Assembly (NCBI RefSeq): GCF_900167095.1
Contig: NZ_FUXG01000009.1
Coordinates: 4,433 to 68,432 of the forward strand
DNA from: Oceanospirillum multiglobuliferum
Lineage (GTDB): Bacteria; Pseudomonadota; Gammaproteobacteria; Pseudomonadales; Halomonadaceae
Direction: 5' to 3'
Length of the DNA stretch: 64,000 nt
Positions 24,782 through 33,455 of the stretch are shown one piece after another; the first letter of the stretch is position 1; each line of letters opens with the position of its first letter. A model generated the notes under the pieces. It worked only from the letters and a program-made list of their open reading frames with translations. It made no database searches and had not been told where the DNA came from. The position numbers and the translations under genes were made by a program.

Positions 24782-25141
24782 TTAATTACGCCAACAGCAA
24801 AAAATGAGATGCAGCCGATACCGATAAAAACAAGCGTTTCTAGGAGACTGGCAGCGATAGCAAATACTATGCAGCCAAAGTAGCGCCAGCAATAGGGCTA
24901 CTGAAGACAACGGGTGATCTGTTACAGGTGATAGTGTATTAAAACGTTCACAGCAGGGGCTTAAAAATAATGTTGGCTGTGAGTTATGTGAAAGTCTACT
25001 CAGTTGAACATTGTTTGAGTGGCCAGCGCTAAACTCATCGGCTTGCAGCAATCGCCATTGCGCCAGCCCTGAAAAACACTGCACCAATAGCACTGTTATC
25101 AGAGATAGAGCACACAATTTAAACCGCACCGACAGCTGCAA
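24782..25141 (-). CDS. Hypothetical small membrane or exported protein
   Basis: 119 residues, no family recognised. The N-terminal stretch LSLITVLLVQCFSGLAQW is a signal or anchor, and SSVALLLALLWLHSI (about residues 79-93) is a second hydrophobic segment. Seven Cys, including a CC pair, are unusual for an exported protein of this size. The C-terminus (YRYRLHLIFCCWRN) is basic. It precedes the cytochrome c gene by 76 bases in the same direction and faces ygfZ; the location suggests a part in the copper/cytochrome neighbourhood. Confidence 0.5.
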   Translation of the reverse strand: MQLSVRFKLCALSLITVLLVQCFSGLAQWRLLQADEFSAGHSNNVQLSRLSHNSQPTLFLSPCCERFNTLSPVTDHPLSSVALLLALLWLHSICYRCQSPRNACFYRYRLHLIFCCWRN

Positions 25142-25254
25142 ATTAAATCCTTAAATTTAAAGTTATTTTTAACCTTGAGTAGGCCGCCTATAATACCAAT
25201 ATTTACTGCACTTCATAATGATAGAGCCTCTTAGGTTCAGGAAAAATCAAACTC

Positions 25255-26205
25255 ATGACTCAAGTTTTTAATAGTACAGCAGAAACCAATCAAGCCATGC
25301 AAGCTCAACAGATACTGAGCCAGCCTTGTATTAGCCGTTTACCATCACTGTCTATTTTACGTGTAAAAGGCAGCAACAGCGCTAAGCTACTGCATGGCCA
25401 GGTGACTCAAAATATTGAAAAGATGCAACAAGGCGAACTCAAACAAGCCGCTGCTTGCTCACCTAAAGGTCGCATCTATGCCACTTTCTATGTGGTGCAT
25501 CAAGGGGAAGACTTTGACCTTATCCTCCCAACAAGCACTTTGGACACGACTTTACAAACTTTGAATAAATTTGCGCCGTTGTATCGTTGCCAGCTTGAAG
25601 ATGCTCAAACACAATACAGCTTATTGGGTTATAACCGTGCGGAAGCATTAACCGACTTACCTGATACAGTTAAACAAGTTGTTTTGCCTGACCAAAGTCG
25701 CAGCCTACTGATCTGTCCTAGCGAACAATTATCAGCCCTATTAGCGCAATTAAGTGGTCAGCTTTCAATAGTAGATGAACCCGCTTGGCAGCTGCTAAAT
25801 ATTCGAGCCGGACAGGTTCTGATTGAACAAAGCCAAAGTGATCAGTTTATCCCACAGATGTTGAACTATCAGGCAGTTGGCGCAATTAGCTTCAAAAAAG
25901 GCTGCTATACAGGACAAGAAACAATTGCACGCGCACAATACCGCGGCGGAGTAAGAAAACGCTTACAACCTTTGCTGCAAGATAGCGCAGAGGCAATTAC
26001 AGTAGGTACTTTGATCTACGTTGCAGGCCATGATGAGGCTGTTGGCGAGGTGTTACTAGCGGCCAGTAATGAGCAAGGGCAACAGGAATGTTTGGCTGTA
26101 CTAAAAGATAGCGCCTTAGAGCAAAGCTTACATGTTGGTACTCAACAAGGTGTTCAGCTCAAGCTATTGCCATTACCTTATGGATTAGAAAAGATTGATA
26201 TTTAA
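25255..26205 (+). CDS. ygfZ: YgfZ/GcvT-domain folate-dependent Fe-S maintenance protein
   Basis: A 316-residue protein of the YgfZ family. The diagnostic K-G-C-Y-x-G-Q-E motif is present in FKKGCYTGQETIARAQYRGG (about residues 215-234), with the N-terminal folate-fold segment LLHGQVTQNIEKM and SPKGRIYATFYV. YgfZ uses tetrahydrofolate and supports repair and assembly of certain Fe-S enzymes such as MiaB. It is a single gene facing the cytochrome neighbourhood. Confidence 0.9.
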   Translation: MTQVFNSTAETNQAMQAQQILSQPCISRLPSLSILRVKGSNSAKLLHGQVTQNIEKMQQGELKQAAACSPKGRIYATFYVVHQGEDFDLILPTSTLDTTLQTLNKFAPLYRCQLEDAQTQYSLLGYNRAEALTDLPDTVKQVVLPDQSRSLLICPSEQLSALLAQLSGQLSIVDEPAWQLLNIRAGQVLIEQSQSDQFIPQMLNYQAVGAISFKKGCYTGQETIARAQYRGGVRKRLQPLLQDSAEAITVGTLIYVAGHDEAVGEVLLAASNEQGQQECLAVLKDSALEQSLHVGTQQGVQLKLLPLPYGLEKIDI

Positions 26206-26248
26206 ATATTTTTCATTGTCATAAATTGGTTATATAACCCTTTTATAA

Positions 26249-26294
26249 CTAACGTCAAACCAGTATATCAGCTGTTTTGACGTTAATTGTTAGG
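26249..26294. repeat. Inverted repeat with attC-like outer boxes
   Basis: CTAACGTCAAA (26249-26259) and TTTGACGTTA (26276-26285) form a 10-bp stem around 16 bases, and GTTAGGC (26288-26294) fits the attC core GTTRRRY and can pair with CTAAC. No T-tract follows. It may be a ygfZ 3' hairpin or a lone attC-like site. Confidence 0.4.
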
Positions 26295-26326
26295 CGCTAC
26301 CCGCGTCATATAAAAGAGGGATAACC

Positions 26327-26443
26327 ATGTCTCGTTTTACATCGCACCCCATTTTAAAGCACCTACTTACAGCAAGCTATCTGCTATGGCTAGGTGGCAC
26401 TTTGCACTATGGTATCAGTCAATTTCCACTCTGGGTGCTGTAG
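26327..26443 (+). CDS. 38-residue small membrane protein
   Basis: ATG at 26327 has a clear AGAGGG ribosome site (26315-26320). The product, MSRFTSHPILKHLLTASY followed by LLWLGGTLHYGISQFPLWVL, has one amphipathic to membrane segment and His residues. No family recognised. It is convergent with yaeQ, 41 bases away. The ribosome site and length support translation, but conservation cannot be checked here. Confidence 0.45.
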   Translation: MSRFTSHPILKHLLTASYLLWLGGTLHYGISQFPLWVL

Positions 26444-26484
26444 CGCCCTAGCGCTCAAGATAAGGCTGCACTGTAGATGAAAGG

Positions 26485-27021
26485 CTACATCCAACGCTCT
26501 AGTGCAGCCTCTACGCTATGATCTCCAGAGGAGACCCATGCGGTGCCATCTTGGATGCTCACCTGTAACTGCATTGTACGCGCAGTCATTGCAGTCAAAC
26601 CCTCTATGATAGATTCGTTGACAAAATAAATGGCTAAATTACCAAATCGGCTGAGTTTACTTTTATTTTGATCCCACCAAATTGGCGCAGAGCGATCACC
26701 GTAGGCGTATAAAATCACTTCCTTTGATCTTGAAGAGGCTTTACGCAGGCGCTTCTCATCAGGACAGCCTAACTCAATCCAAAGCTCAATTTCATCAGAA
26801 TAGTTTTTCTGCCAAACTTCTGGTTCATCATCCGCAGATAATCCTTTTGTGAACTCTAGCCGCTCGTTTGCATTCAGCGCCCAAGCTAGAATTCTCAGCA
26901 TCATACGCTCATCAGTTTCTGACGGATGCTGGGCGATCGTTAAGCTCTCATCCAGATAAACACCACGATCCATATCCGCTAAGTTAACAGAAGCTTTAAA
27001 TACCGTCGCCTTGAGCGCCAT
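26485..27021 (-). CDS. yaeQ: YaeQ family protein
   Basis: A 178-residue YaeQ: ALKATVFKASVNLADMDRG at the start, AQHPSETDERMMLRILAWAL, then ELWIELGCPDEKRLRKASSR and VILYAYGDRSAPIWW, the conserved nuclease-like core (PD-(D/E)xK fold). The E. coli homolog suppresses an RfaH defect in multicopy, but its role is unknown. Monocistronic. Confidence 0.92.
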   Translation of the reverse strand: MALKATVFKASVNLADMDRGVYLDESLTIAQHPSETDERMMLRILAWALNANERLEFTKGLSADDEPEVWQKNYSDEIELWIELGCPDEKRLRKASSRSKEVILYAYGDRSAPIWWDQNKSKLSRFGNLAIYFVNESIIEGLTAMTARTMQLQVSIQDGTAWVSSGDHSVEAALERWM

Positions 27022-27220
27022 AAGAGTTCCTTGAGAAAGAGTAAAGGCGGCAATATACGGTGAGCGAGATAAAAGCTCAATCTTTTAGAAAAACTCTTTA
27101 ATTTACAGCAAGTTTATAAAGTAGATAAGGGAAGGAAAATTACAACATTGGATTGTGAAACAAGCTCAGGATGAGCCTGTTTCACAACATACTTTATCGC
27201 TTAGAATCGCAAATGAAGAC

Positions 27221-27502
27221 TTAGCGGTACTGGCAAAGATAAGCAGTTGGCTCAGCTACTTTTAAATCAAAGCTTTGGTTAGCATCAACTTCAAAGCGTT
27301 CACCAGCGTTAAATGTCACCCATGCTTCGCTATTAGGTAGTTTTACCGTTAGCGCACCAGAAACAACAGTCATGGTTTCATGCTGACTTGTACCAAAAGT
27401 GTACTCACCAACAGCCATTACACCAACTGTCAGCTGGCCTTGGTTATTTTCAAAACCAATTGACTTCACTGTACCATCAAAGTATTCATTTACGTTTAAC
27501 AT
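27221..27502 (-). CDS. ppnP: Pyrimidine/purine nucleoside phosphorylase PpnP
   Basis: A 93-residue cupin-like protein: [38 protein letters not shown] and the ending YLCQYR are family constants (formerly DUF1255). It phosphorolyses nucleosides to base and ribose-1-phosphate. The start at 27502 (MLNVNEYF) is chosen over an upstream ATG at 27526 because PpnP proteins begin there. Confidence 0.92.
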   Translation of the reverse strand: MLNVNEYFDGTVKSIGFENNQGQLTVGVMAVGEYTFGTSQHETMTVVSGALTVKLPNSEAWVTFNAGERFEVDANQSFDLKVAEPTAYLCQYR

Positions 27503-27565
27503 ATTTGCTCTCACACAATGCCTCAAAGGCGTCTATTCTAGCTGGTTACCCAGCACTGCTTACCC

Positions 27566-28360
27566 CTAATAAATTTCAGGGATAAAATTCTGTTTTAACA
27601 TTGATGGGCGTTCATAGCCGTTGTCTTTTTGTCTTGGTGGCAACTCAACAGGCTCAGGGCTTAAATCTTCATAGTCAATCAGATTCAGTAAGTGATTAAT
27701 CACATTCAAACGCGCCCGCTTTTTATTATCACCATCAACGACATACCATGGATTATCGGGTGTATCAGTGTGCATAAACATAATGTCTTTTGCTTTTGAA
27801 TACTCTACCCAACGTGAACGGGATTCTAAGTCCATTGGACTGAGTTTCCAGTGTTTTGTTGGGTGATAGATACGTCCTTGGAAGCGTCTTTCTTGTTCAT
27901 CATCAGATACTGAAAACCAGTATTTAATCAGCGTGATGCCTGAGCGAGTTAGCATACGCTCAAACTCTGGACAGTCATGCAAAAAATCTTGATATTCATC
28001 GTCTGTGCAGAAACCCATCACACGCTCAACACCTGCTCTGTTGTACCAGCTCCGGTCAAACAGCACCATTTCACCTGCTGCGGGCAAGTGTTTAACATAA
28101 CGCTGAAAATACCACTGTGTTTTTTCGCGCTCAGTAGGAGCAGGCAATGCCACTACTTTACAAACCCTTGGGTTCAGGCTTTGGGTCATACGCTTAATTG
28201 ACCCCCCTTTACCTGCCGCATCACGCCCTTCAAACAGCACAACCACTTTCATACCCGTGTGTTTGATCCACTCCTGTAACTTGACCAGCTCAATCTGCAA
28301 GCGGTCTAGTTCTGCCTCATAAATTTTATTGTTAATTTTCTTCTTTTTTTTATCGGCCAT
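27566..28360 (-). CDS. ppk2: Polyphosphate kinase 2 (PPK2), intact copy
   Basis: Start at ATG 28360 (AAAGGAC upstream); an in-frame ATG at 28381 is less likely. About 264 residues: a basic N-terminus (KKKKK), Walker [19 protein letters not shown], lid/Walker [34 protein letters not shown] and HWKLSPMDLESRSRW. Short single-domain PPK2 proteins use polyphosphate to phosphorylate ADP or GDP (or AMP). It is the functional counterpart of the frameshifted PPK2 at 18.1-19.2 kb, sharing most motif residues. The product ends near ppnP, same strand, 63 bases apart. Confidence 0.92.
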   Translation of the reverse strand: MADKKKKKINNKIYEAELDRLQIELVKLQEWIKHTGMKVVVLFEGRDAAGKGGSIKRMTQSLNPRVCKVVALPAPTEREKTQWYFQRYVKHLPAAGEMVLFDRSWYNRAGVERVMGFCTDDEYQDFLHDCPEFERMLTRSGITLIKYWFSVSDDEQERRFQGRIYHPTKHWKLSPMDLESRSRWVEYSKAKDIMFMHTDTPDNPWYVVDGDNKKRARLNVINHLLNLIDYEDLSPEPVELPPRQKDNGYERPSMLKQNFIPEIY

Positions 28361-28463
28361 GGTACACGTCCTTTTTGGCATTAGTTATTTTCAGTCACAC
28401 TGAAGCAGTGTCCTTAACTCATCTTAAAATCTCAAGTCTTAGCTATTGATCTAAGTAGTTATT

Positions 28464-29867
28464 TTAATCATTAAGAGGCTTTAAAGATGCGTTTTTAGCT
28501 ATTAACAGCTGTAAAGCACCCTTCACAGTCCACCATGAAATGCCACACATGAGCAAATTGGCAATTACAGCGCCAATAAAAACACCGTATAAGCCATATA
28601 ACCAAGCGCCTAATGCGCAAATGGGAACATAAAAAACAAAGAGCCTAAGGATGCTCAAACGTAGTGCGACCATCGGCTGATGCAGTGCATTCATCGTAGA
28701 ATTAGCCAGGATAATAACTGATTGAAACCCCAAGCCTAGAGGTACTGACCACAAAAACCAAAGCAAATTATCGGTAAACTGCGGACTATCTGTCGCAAAT
28801 GCACTGGTCAAAGGTGTTTGAAACAATAATAACAATGCCCATATACCAAGCTGCCAGATCAAGACAAATTTGAATGTACCAAATACCAACAACTGCACAC
28901 GTTGTAATTGGCCTGCGCCTAGGTTCTGGCTCACTACAGGTGGTAGTGTCATAGAAAGCGCAAAGGCAACAATCAATGAGATCGACTCTATTCGAGTGCC
29001 CACGCCAAAACTTGCTACAGCCTCATTGCCGAAAACTGCGACGATTCGGGTCAAAATAGCACTGCTAATAGGAGTCAATATGCTAGAAATAATGGCAGGT
29101 ACTGCGATATGACCAATAGCTTGCCAACTCTCTTTTACTGCCTGCCATTGAGGGCGAGTAAATGTTAATAGCTCTTTTCTCACCGCAGACAAGCTGAATA
29201 TACCGATGGTTAGCATTGCCCATGAAATAAGAGTCGCAAATGCTGCCCCCTGAACACCCATTGCCGGAATTGGCCCCCAGCCAAAAATCAGGATAGGGTC
29301 AAGTATCCCATTCACAATACCAGAGCCAATCATGACCAAGCCGGGTACTAAGGTGTTACCACTAGCCCGCAGTGCACTGGTAATCGTTCTAGGTACAATG
29401 ACAAACAAAGCTCCCATATACCAAACTGATATATAGTCATGGATATAGGGCATCAACACATCACCAGCCCCTAACAGCTGAAATAATGGTTCAATAGTTA
29501 GCAAACCAACTATCGTAAGCAATACAGATAATACAATCGCCAATAACACGGCATCTGTTGCTCGGCGCTTAACTAGCAGAAAAGATTTTTCTCCTAATAA
29601 ACGTCCAACAACTGCCGAAGTGCCAATACCTAAGCCTATTGAAAGTGAGATCAGTGTGAATGTAACGGGAAAAGTAAAGGTTACAGCCGCCAGAGCCTCT
29701 GTGCCTAACATGCTGATAAAATAGGCATCGACCAAGTTGAACAGCATTAAAGTGATGATGCCGCCAATTACAGGGTACGTCATACGCCATAGTAAAATAG
29801 GTAGAGGGTCTTTGAGTAAGTCAGGCTTGGTTCTGGGTGTCTGATTTCCTACAGAAGAAGTTGCCAA
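28464..29867 (-). CDS. MATE-family multidrug efflux protein
   Basis: A 467-residue MATE transporter with about 12 membrane helices; LLWRMTYPVIGGIITLMLFN at helix 1, DAYFISMLGTEALAAVTF and the pseudo-repeat VASFGVGTRIESISLIVAFA in the second half are typical of the DinF/NorM-like group. It would export drugs or other cations in exchange for Na+ or H+. It appears to start at TTG 29867, two bases after the upstream diguanylate cyclase stop, so it is likely co-translated with it. No clear ribosome site of its own is seen. Confidence 0.88.
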   Translation of the reverse strand: MATSSVGNQTPRTKPDLLKDPLPILLWRMTYPVIGGIITLMLFNLVDAYFISMLGTEALAAVTFTFPVTFTLISLSIGLGIGTSAVVGRLLGEKSFLLVKRRATDAVLLAIVLSVLLTIVGLLTIEPLFQLLGAGDVLMPYIHDYISVWYMGALFVIVPRTITSALRASGNTLVPGLVMIGSGIVNGILDPILIFGWGPIPAMGVQGAAFATLISWAMLTIGIFSLSAVRKELLTFTRPQWQAVKESWQAIGHIAVPAIISSILTPISSAILTRIVAVFGNEAVASFGVGTRIESISLIVAFALSMTLPPVVSQNLGAGQLQRVQLLVFGTFKFVLIWQLGIWALLLLFQTPLTSAFATDSPQFTDNLLWFLWSVPLGLGFQSVIILANSTMNALHQPMVALRLSILRLFVFYVPICALGAWLYGLYGVFIGAVIANLLMCGISWWTVKGALQLLIAKNASLKPLND

Positions 29868-29869
29868 GA

Positions 29870-31474
29870 TTATGCCTTTTCTTTTTGTATGGCTTTGGGG
29901 CTATCAGATGCTGAACAAACCCGATTACGACCACTTTCTTTAGCTTTGTAAAGCGCTCTATCAGCTTGTCGAATTAATTCATTCATCTCCAGCTCTTGGT
30001 CAGGATTAATCGTACACATACCCAAGCTGATTGTGATGTAAGGGGATACTTTAGATGCGGCATGAGGCATTTGTTGCTGTTCAACTGCTTTGCGACATTG
30101 CTCTGCTAATACAATAGCATTGTCATTAGTATCAGGCAGCAGTATCGCGAACTCTTCACCACCATAGCGGGCAACTAGATCCATTGGTCGAGACATCATA
30201 TCTTTCAAGGTTTGTGCAACCATTCGAATGCATTCATCACCCTCTAGATGACCGTAATAGTCGTTGTATAACTTAAAGCAGTCTATATCTACCATCACTA
30301 GGGTAAGTGGGTTGTGATTACGCAGTGCTCGCTTCCACTCTTTGTCGAGTATTTCGTCGAAATAACGTCGATTAGCGACACCCGTTAAAGCATCGGTACG
30401 TGAGATTTGTTCCAGCTCTTGATTCGATGTCATAAGCTGACGAGACTCTAACCTTATACGCTCATTCTTTGCAGCAAAGCTCACGAATAAACGCATAATA
30501 AGGAAAGTGGCCGCTAACCCCATAAAAAAGACTAAGTGCGGTAGCCAGCTACGTTTATTCTCAAAGTAATAAAAGGTAGGAATGGCTTCAATCACCCACT
30601 GGCGTTCATTTTCTAGCGTCAAAGTTGTCTCAATACGGGTGTTGTAATCAATAAGCAGTCGAGTTCGGCTTGTATGGGTATACATTAGGATAGGTTTATC
30701 TTTCTCTGTTTTATCCCACAAGCGCATTTCAATGCCGCTAACACGGATATTAGTCAATGCATCCTCAAAGGTTCGTGCAAGATCTAACACGGCAATTACA
30801 AACCCATTGCTTGCCTGAGTGTCAGCACTAGTGGGTAAACGGTCTAGGGGCAAGATAAGAAAAACCAAAGGGATATTCCGCTCTTCAATTTCAGCCGTAA
30901 TGCTTTGTGAAAGCATCATTTTATTCTGACGCTCAGAGTGTTCTAATAAAGCCGTTAGATTGCCATTAGCTGCTAAATCAAGACCTAAAGGTAAAACAGC
31001 TGCCGTTGTATCAGCAAACAACACTGCTCGGTAGCTTGACCTCTGGCTTGCAGTTATTAAGGGTAGGGGTAAGTTTTCAGATTTACCCTGATCCCGAATA
31101 ATAAATGAGGGATCATCAAGCATAATCTGTGTCGCGGCCTCATAATAAGGCCGCTTTTCAGAAGGGATGTCAGCAACCCAATAAAAATCCACTATATCAG
31201 GGTGTCTAGTGCGTGCCTGCTGTGCCAACTGCTTGAAGTGGCGATACTCAGGCATTGGCCGATCAATGAATAGTGCACGCATGGTATACAGTGCTTCAAT
31301 AGATGAGGAGAACTCAAGCTCAAAGGCGGCAGTGCGGTCAGCCACATCCTTAGCTAAGCGATTACTGAGTTGTGCCTTTTCAGAGACAAATAGCAGCCAC
31401 GCAGAAGTAGCCGATAGCAAAAAGCCCAGCAGTAATATCAATAAAGTCCAATTACGGGTGGTATTATCTTTCAT
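29870..31474 (-). CDS. CHASE-domain diguanylate cyclase (GGEEF)
   Basis: A 534-residue membrane protein: first helix about residues 13-30, a periplasmic CHASE-type sensor domain (about 45-320, with ATQIMLDDPSFIIRDQG), a second helix at about 327-345, then a GGDEF domain with DALTGVANRRYFDEIL, MVDIDCFKLYNDYYGH and the active site RYGGEEFAIL. RPMD five residues before GGEEF is an I-site for product inhibition. It makes c-di-GMP in response to an extracellular ligand (CHASE domains often sense cytokinin-like or other small molecules). Two bases from the MATE gene downstream, suggesting the two form one operon. Confidence 0.9.
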   Translation of the reverse strand: MKDNTTRNWTLLILLLGFLLSATSAWLLFVSEKAQLSNRLAKDVADRTAAFELEFSSSIEALYTMRALFIDRPMPEYRHFKQLAQQARTRHPDIVDFYWVADIPSEKRPYYEAATQIMLDDPSFIIRDQGKSENLPLPLITASQRSSYRAVLFADTTAAVLPLGLDLAANGNLTALLEHSERQNKMMLSQSITAEIEERNIPLVFLILPLDRLPTSADTQASNGFVIAVLDLARTFEDALTNIRVSGIEMRLWDKTEKDKPILMYTHTSRTRLLIDYNTRIETTLTLENERQWVIEAIPTFYYFENKRSWLPHLVFFMGLAATFLIMRLFVSFAAKNERIRLESRQLMTSNQELEQISRTDALTGVANRRYFDEILDKEWKRALRNHNPLTLVMVDIDCFKLYNDYYGHLEGDECIRMVAQTLKDMMSRPMDLVARYGGEEFAILLPDTNDNAIVLAEQCRKAVEQQQMPHAASKVSPYITISLGMCTINPDQELEMNELIRQADRALYKAKESGRNRVCSASDSPKAIQKEKA

Positions 31475-31574
31475 CTATAGTGCCTGACATAAGGTTCAGG
31501 CTATCCATATCCTGATTTGGAGGCGGATTATCACAAATCTTACCTCCAAAAAAAATAACTATTCGGTGTTATTT

Positions 31575-32375
31575 TTAGTTACCAGTAAATTGAGCCGTTC
31601 TTTTATCCAGCATTGCGGCTACCGCTTCGGCATGGTCGTCAGTGTGGTGCGCCAACGCCTGCATGGCCGCAGACAGCTCTAATAAACTTTCAAGAGACTG
31701 CTTTTGTCCCTCTTTAAGTAGTTTTTTTGTCATACGCAGTGCTCTAGGCGGATTAACAGCAATGCGCTGGGCTAACTTGTTAGCGGTTGATAACAGCTGC
31801 TCAGGCTCAACCACCTCAGACACCATCCCCCAACTCAGAGCGGTCTGCGCATCAACGGCTTCGCCTGTAAAGGCCATTTCACAGGCTCTGGACATGCCAA
31901 TAACGCGTGGCAAAAACCAAGCCCCTCCATCTCCGGGAATAATACCAATTTTGGCAAAGCTTTCTGCAAACTTAGCTTGCGTCGAAGCGACACGCATGTC
32001 GCACATCATTGCCAAGTCACAGCCAGCGCCAATTGCAGGGCCATTAACGGCAGCAATAAGCGGTACTTCAAGATTATGCATCGCTAGTGGGATGCGCTGG
32101 ATACCTCGACGATAGCCTTCTCGCAATTGTACAGGGCTACCACCAAACATCCCTGACTTTTCATGCATATCTTTTACGTTACCACCAGAAGAAAACGCTT
32201 TACCCGCACCAGTTAAGATGACAACAGACACGCTGTCATCTCGATTGATACGTAGAGCAGCCTGCTCAAAAGCATCAATCATCTCATCACTTGAAATTGC
32301 ATTTCGGGTGGTATCTTGGTTCATGGTCAAGGTCACAATGCGACCTTCTTGGGAGTATAGTAAGCAGTCACTCAT
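31575..32375 (-). CDS. Enoyl-CoA hydratase/isomerase (crotonase family)
   Basis: A 266-residue crotonase: GKAFSSGGNVKDMHEKSG (oxyanion hole), VPLIAAVNGPAIGAGCDLAM with the second oxyanion Gly, and FAESFAKIGIIPGDGGAWFL. Asp in PGDGG in place of the usual catalytic Glu leaves the exact reaction open (hydratase, isomerase or a specific acyl-CoA). It lies after livM in the same direction; a terminator at 32420-32449 separates them. Likely participates in degradation of acyl-CoAs from branched-chain amino acids or fatty acids. Confidence 0.85.
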   Translation of the reverse strand: MSDCLLYSQEGRIVTLTMNQDTTRNAISSDEMIDAFEQAALRINRDDSVSVVILTGAGKAFSSGGNVKDMHEKSGMFGGSPVQLREGYRRGIQRIPLAMHNLEVPLIAAVNGPAIGAGCDLAMMCDMRVASTQAKFAESFAKIGIIPGDGGAWFLPRVIGMSRACEMAFTGEAVDAQTALSWGMVSEVVEPEQLLSTANKLAQRIAVNPPRALRMTKKLLKEGQKQSLESLLELSAAMQALAHHTDDHAEAVAAMLDKRTAQFTGN

Positions 32376-32419
32376 AGCTTAAACCTATTTTCAGCAGATA
32401 ACGTGTTAAATGTAATAAT

Positions 32420-32449
32420 AAAAAAAGCCTGTACAAAACGCACAGGCTT
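32420..32449 (-). terminator. Terminator downstream of the liv operon
   Basis: AAGCCTGT-(9)-ACAGGCTT, an 8-bp stem followed on the minus strand by a run of T. It lies between livM and the crotonase gene. Confidence 0.75.
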
Positions 32450-32482
32450 ACAGGCACAAAGTTGTAATGAACAGCGATGGTA

Positions 32483-33454
32483 CTAGTTGAAGTTCTTCTT
32501 AGTGAACTTCTTGATCTCACCCACAATACCGCTACGGAACAGCAGTACACAGACTACAAAGATTAGACCTAGAATCACTGGCACCCAAGATGAAAGAGGG
32601 CCTTGTGATAGGTAGTTTTGCAACGTCACAACTGTAGCAGCACCTACGACTGGGCCAAAAATAGTGCCCACACCGCCTAGTAAGGTCATCAAGATTACCT
32701 CACCTGACATGTGCCAGTTTGCATCGGTCAACGAAGCCAGCTGGAATACCAAGCTTTTAGTTGAGCCAGCTAAACCTGCTAGAGCAGCAGACAATACAAA
32801 TGCCACCAGTTTGTATTTATCAACATCATAGCCTAGAGAGATTGCACGAGGCTCATTCTCTCGAATTGCTTTTAGAATTTGACCAAATGGTGAGTGGATA
32901 GCGCGGTGAATAATTGTAAAGCCGATCACAAAGATGGCTAAAACAAAGTAGTACATTGGCAAGTTGCCTTTCAGGCTGATCACGCCAAACAGGTTACCAC
33001 GTGGGATCCCCTGCAAACCGTTTTCGCCACCAGTGAAAGGGGCTTGTACGTACAGGAAGAACACCAGCTGAGCCAGTGCCAAGGTGATCATTGCAAAGTA
33101 GATCCCTTGACGACGAATCGCAAGCTTACCAAACACAAAGCCCATTGCGGCAGATGCAATCACACCGATCAAAATACCGATCTCTGGTGTAACCCCCATT
33201 TCCATGACTGCATAGCCTGTAATATAACCCCCTGTTGCTAAGAACGCTGCATGACCAAAGGAAAGCAGGCCAGCATAGCCCAACATTAAGTTGAAGGCAC
33301 AGGCAAAAAGCGCGAAACACAACACTTTCATTAGAAATACAGGGTAGATCGCATAAGGCGCAACTAAGCCGATCAACAGCAATAGCATAAAGCCCATTTT
33401 TGTTTTGCTCATACCTTTCTCCACTGCGCTATTCTTGAGTACTTGAGTTGTCAT
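32483..33454 (-). CDS. livM: Branched-chain amino acid ABC permease LivM
   Basis: ATG 33454 with GGAGG six bases upstream is chosen over an upstream start. About 323 residues, ten membrane helices; GYAGLLSFGHAAFLATGGY, FGKLAIRRQGIYFAMITLAL, AIRENEPRAISLGYDVDKYK (EAA-like coupling loop) and LLGGVGTIFGPVVGAA are LivM constants. It forms the membrane channel with LivH. It starts one base after the livH stop. Imports leucine, isoleucine, valine or related amides; substrate specificity within the HAAT family is inferred from the neighbouring valine genes. Confidence 0.93.
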   Translation of the reverse strand: MTTQVLKNSAVEKGMSKTKMGFMLLLLIGLVAPYAIYPVFLMKVLCFALFACAFNLMLGYAGLLSFGHAAFLATGGYITGYAVMEMGVTPEIGILIGVIASAAMGFVFGKLAIRRQGIYFAMITLALAQLVFFLYVQAPFTGGENGLQGIPRGNLFGVISLKGNLPMYYFVLAIFVIGFTIIHRAIHSPFGQILKAIRENEPRAISLGYDVDKYKLVAFVLSAALAGLAGSTKSLVFQLASLTDANWHMSGEVILMTLLGGVGTIFGPVVGAATVVTLQNYLSQGPLSSWVPVILGLIFVVCVLLFRSGIVGEIKKFTKKNFN

Positions 33455-33455
33455 G

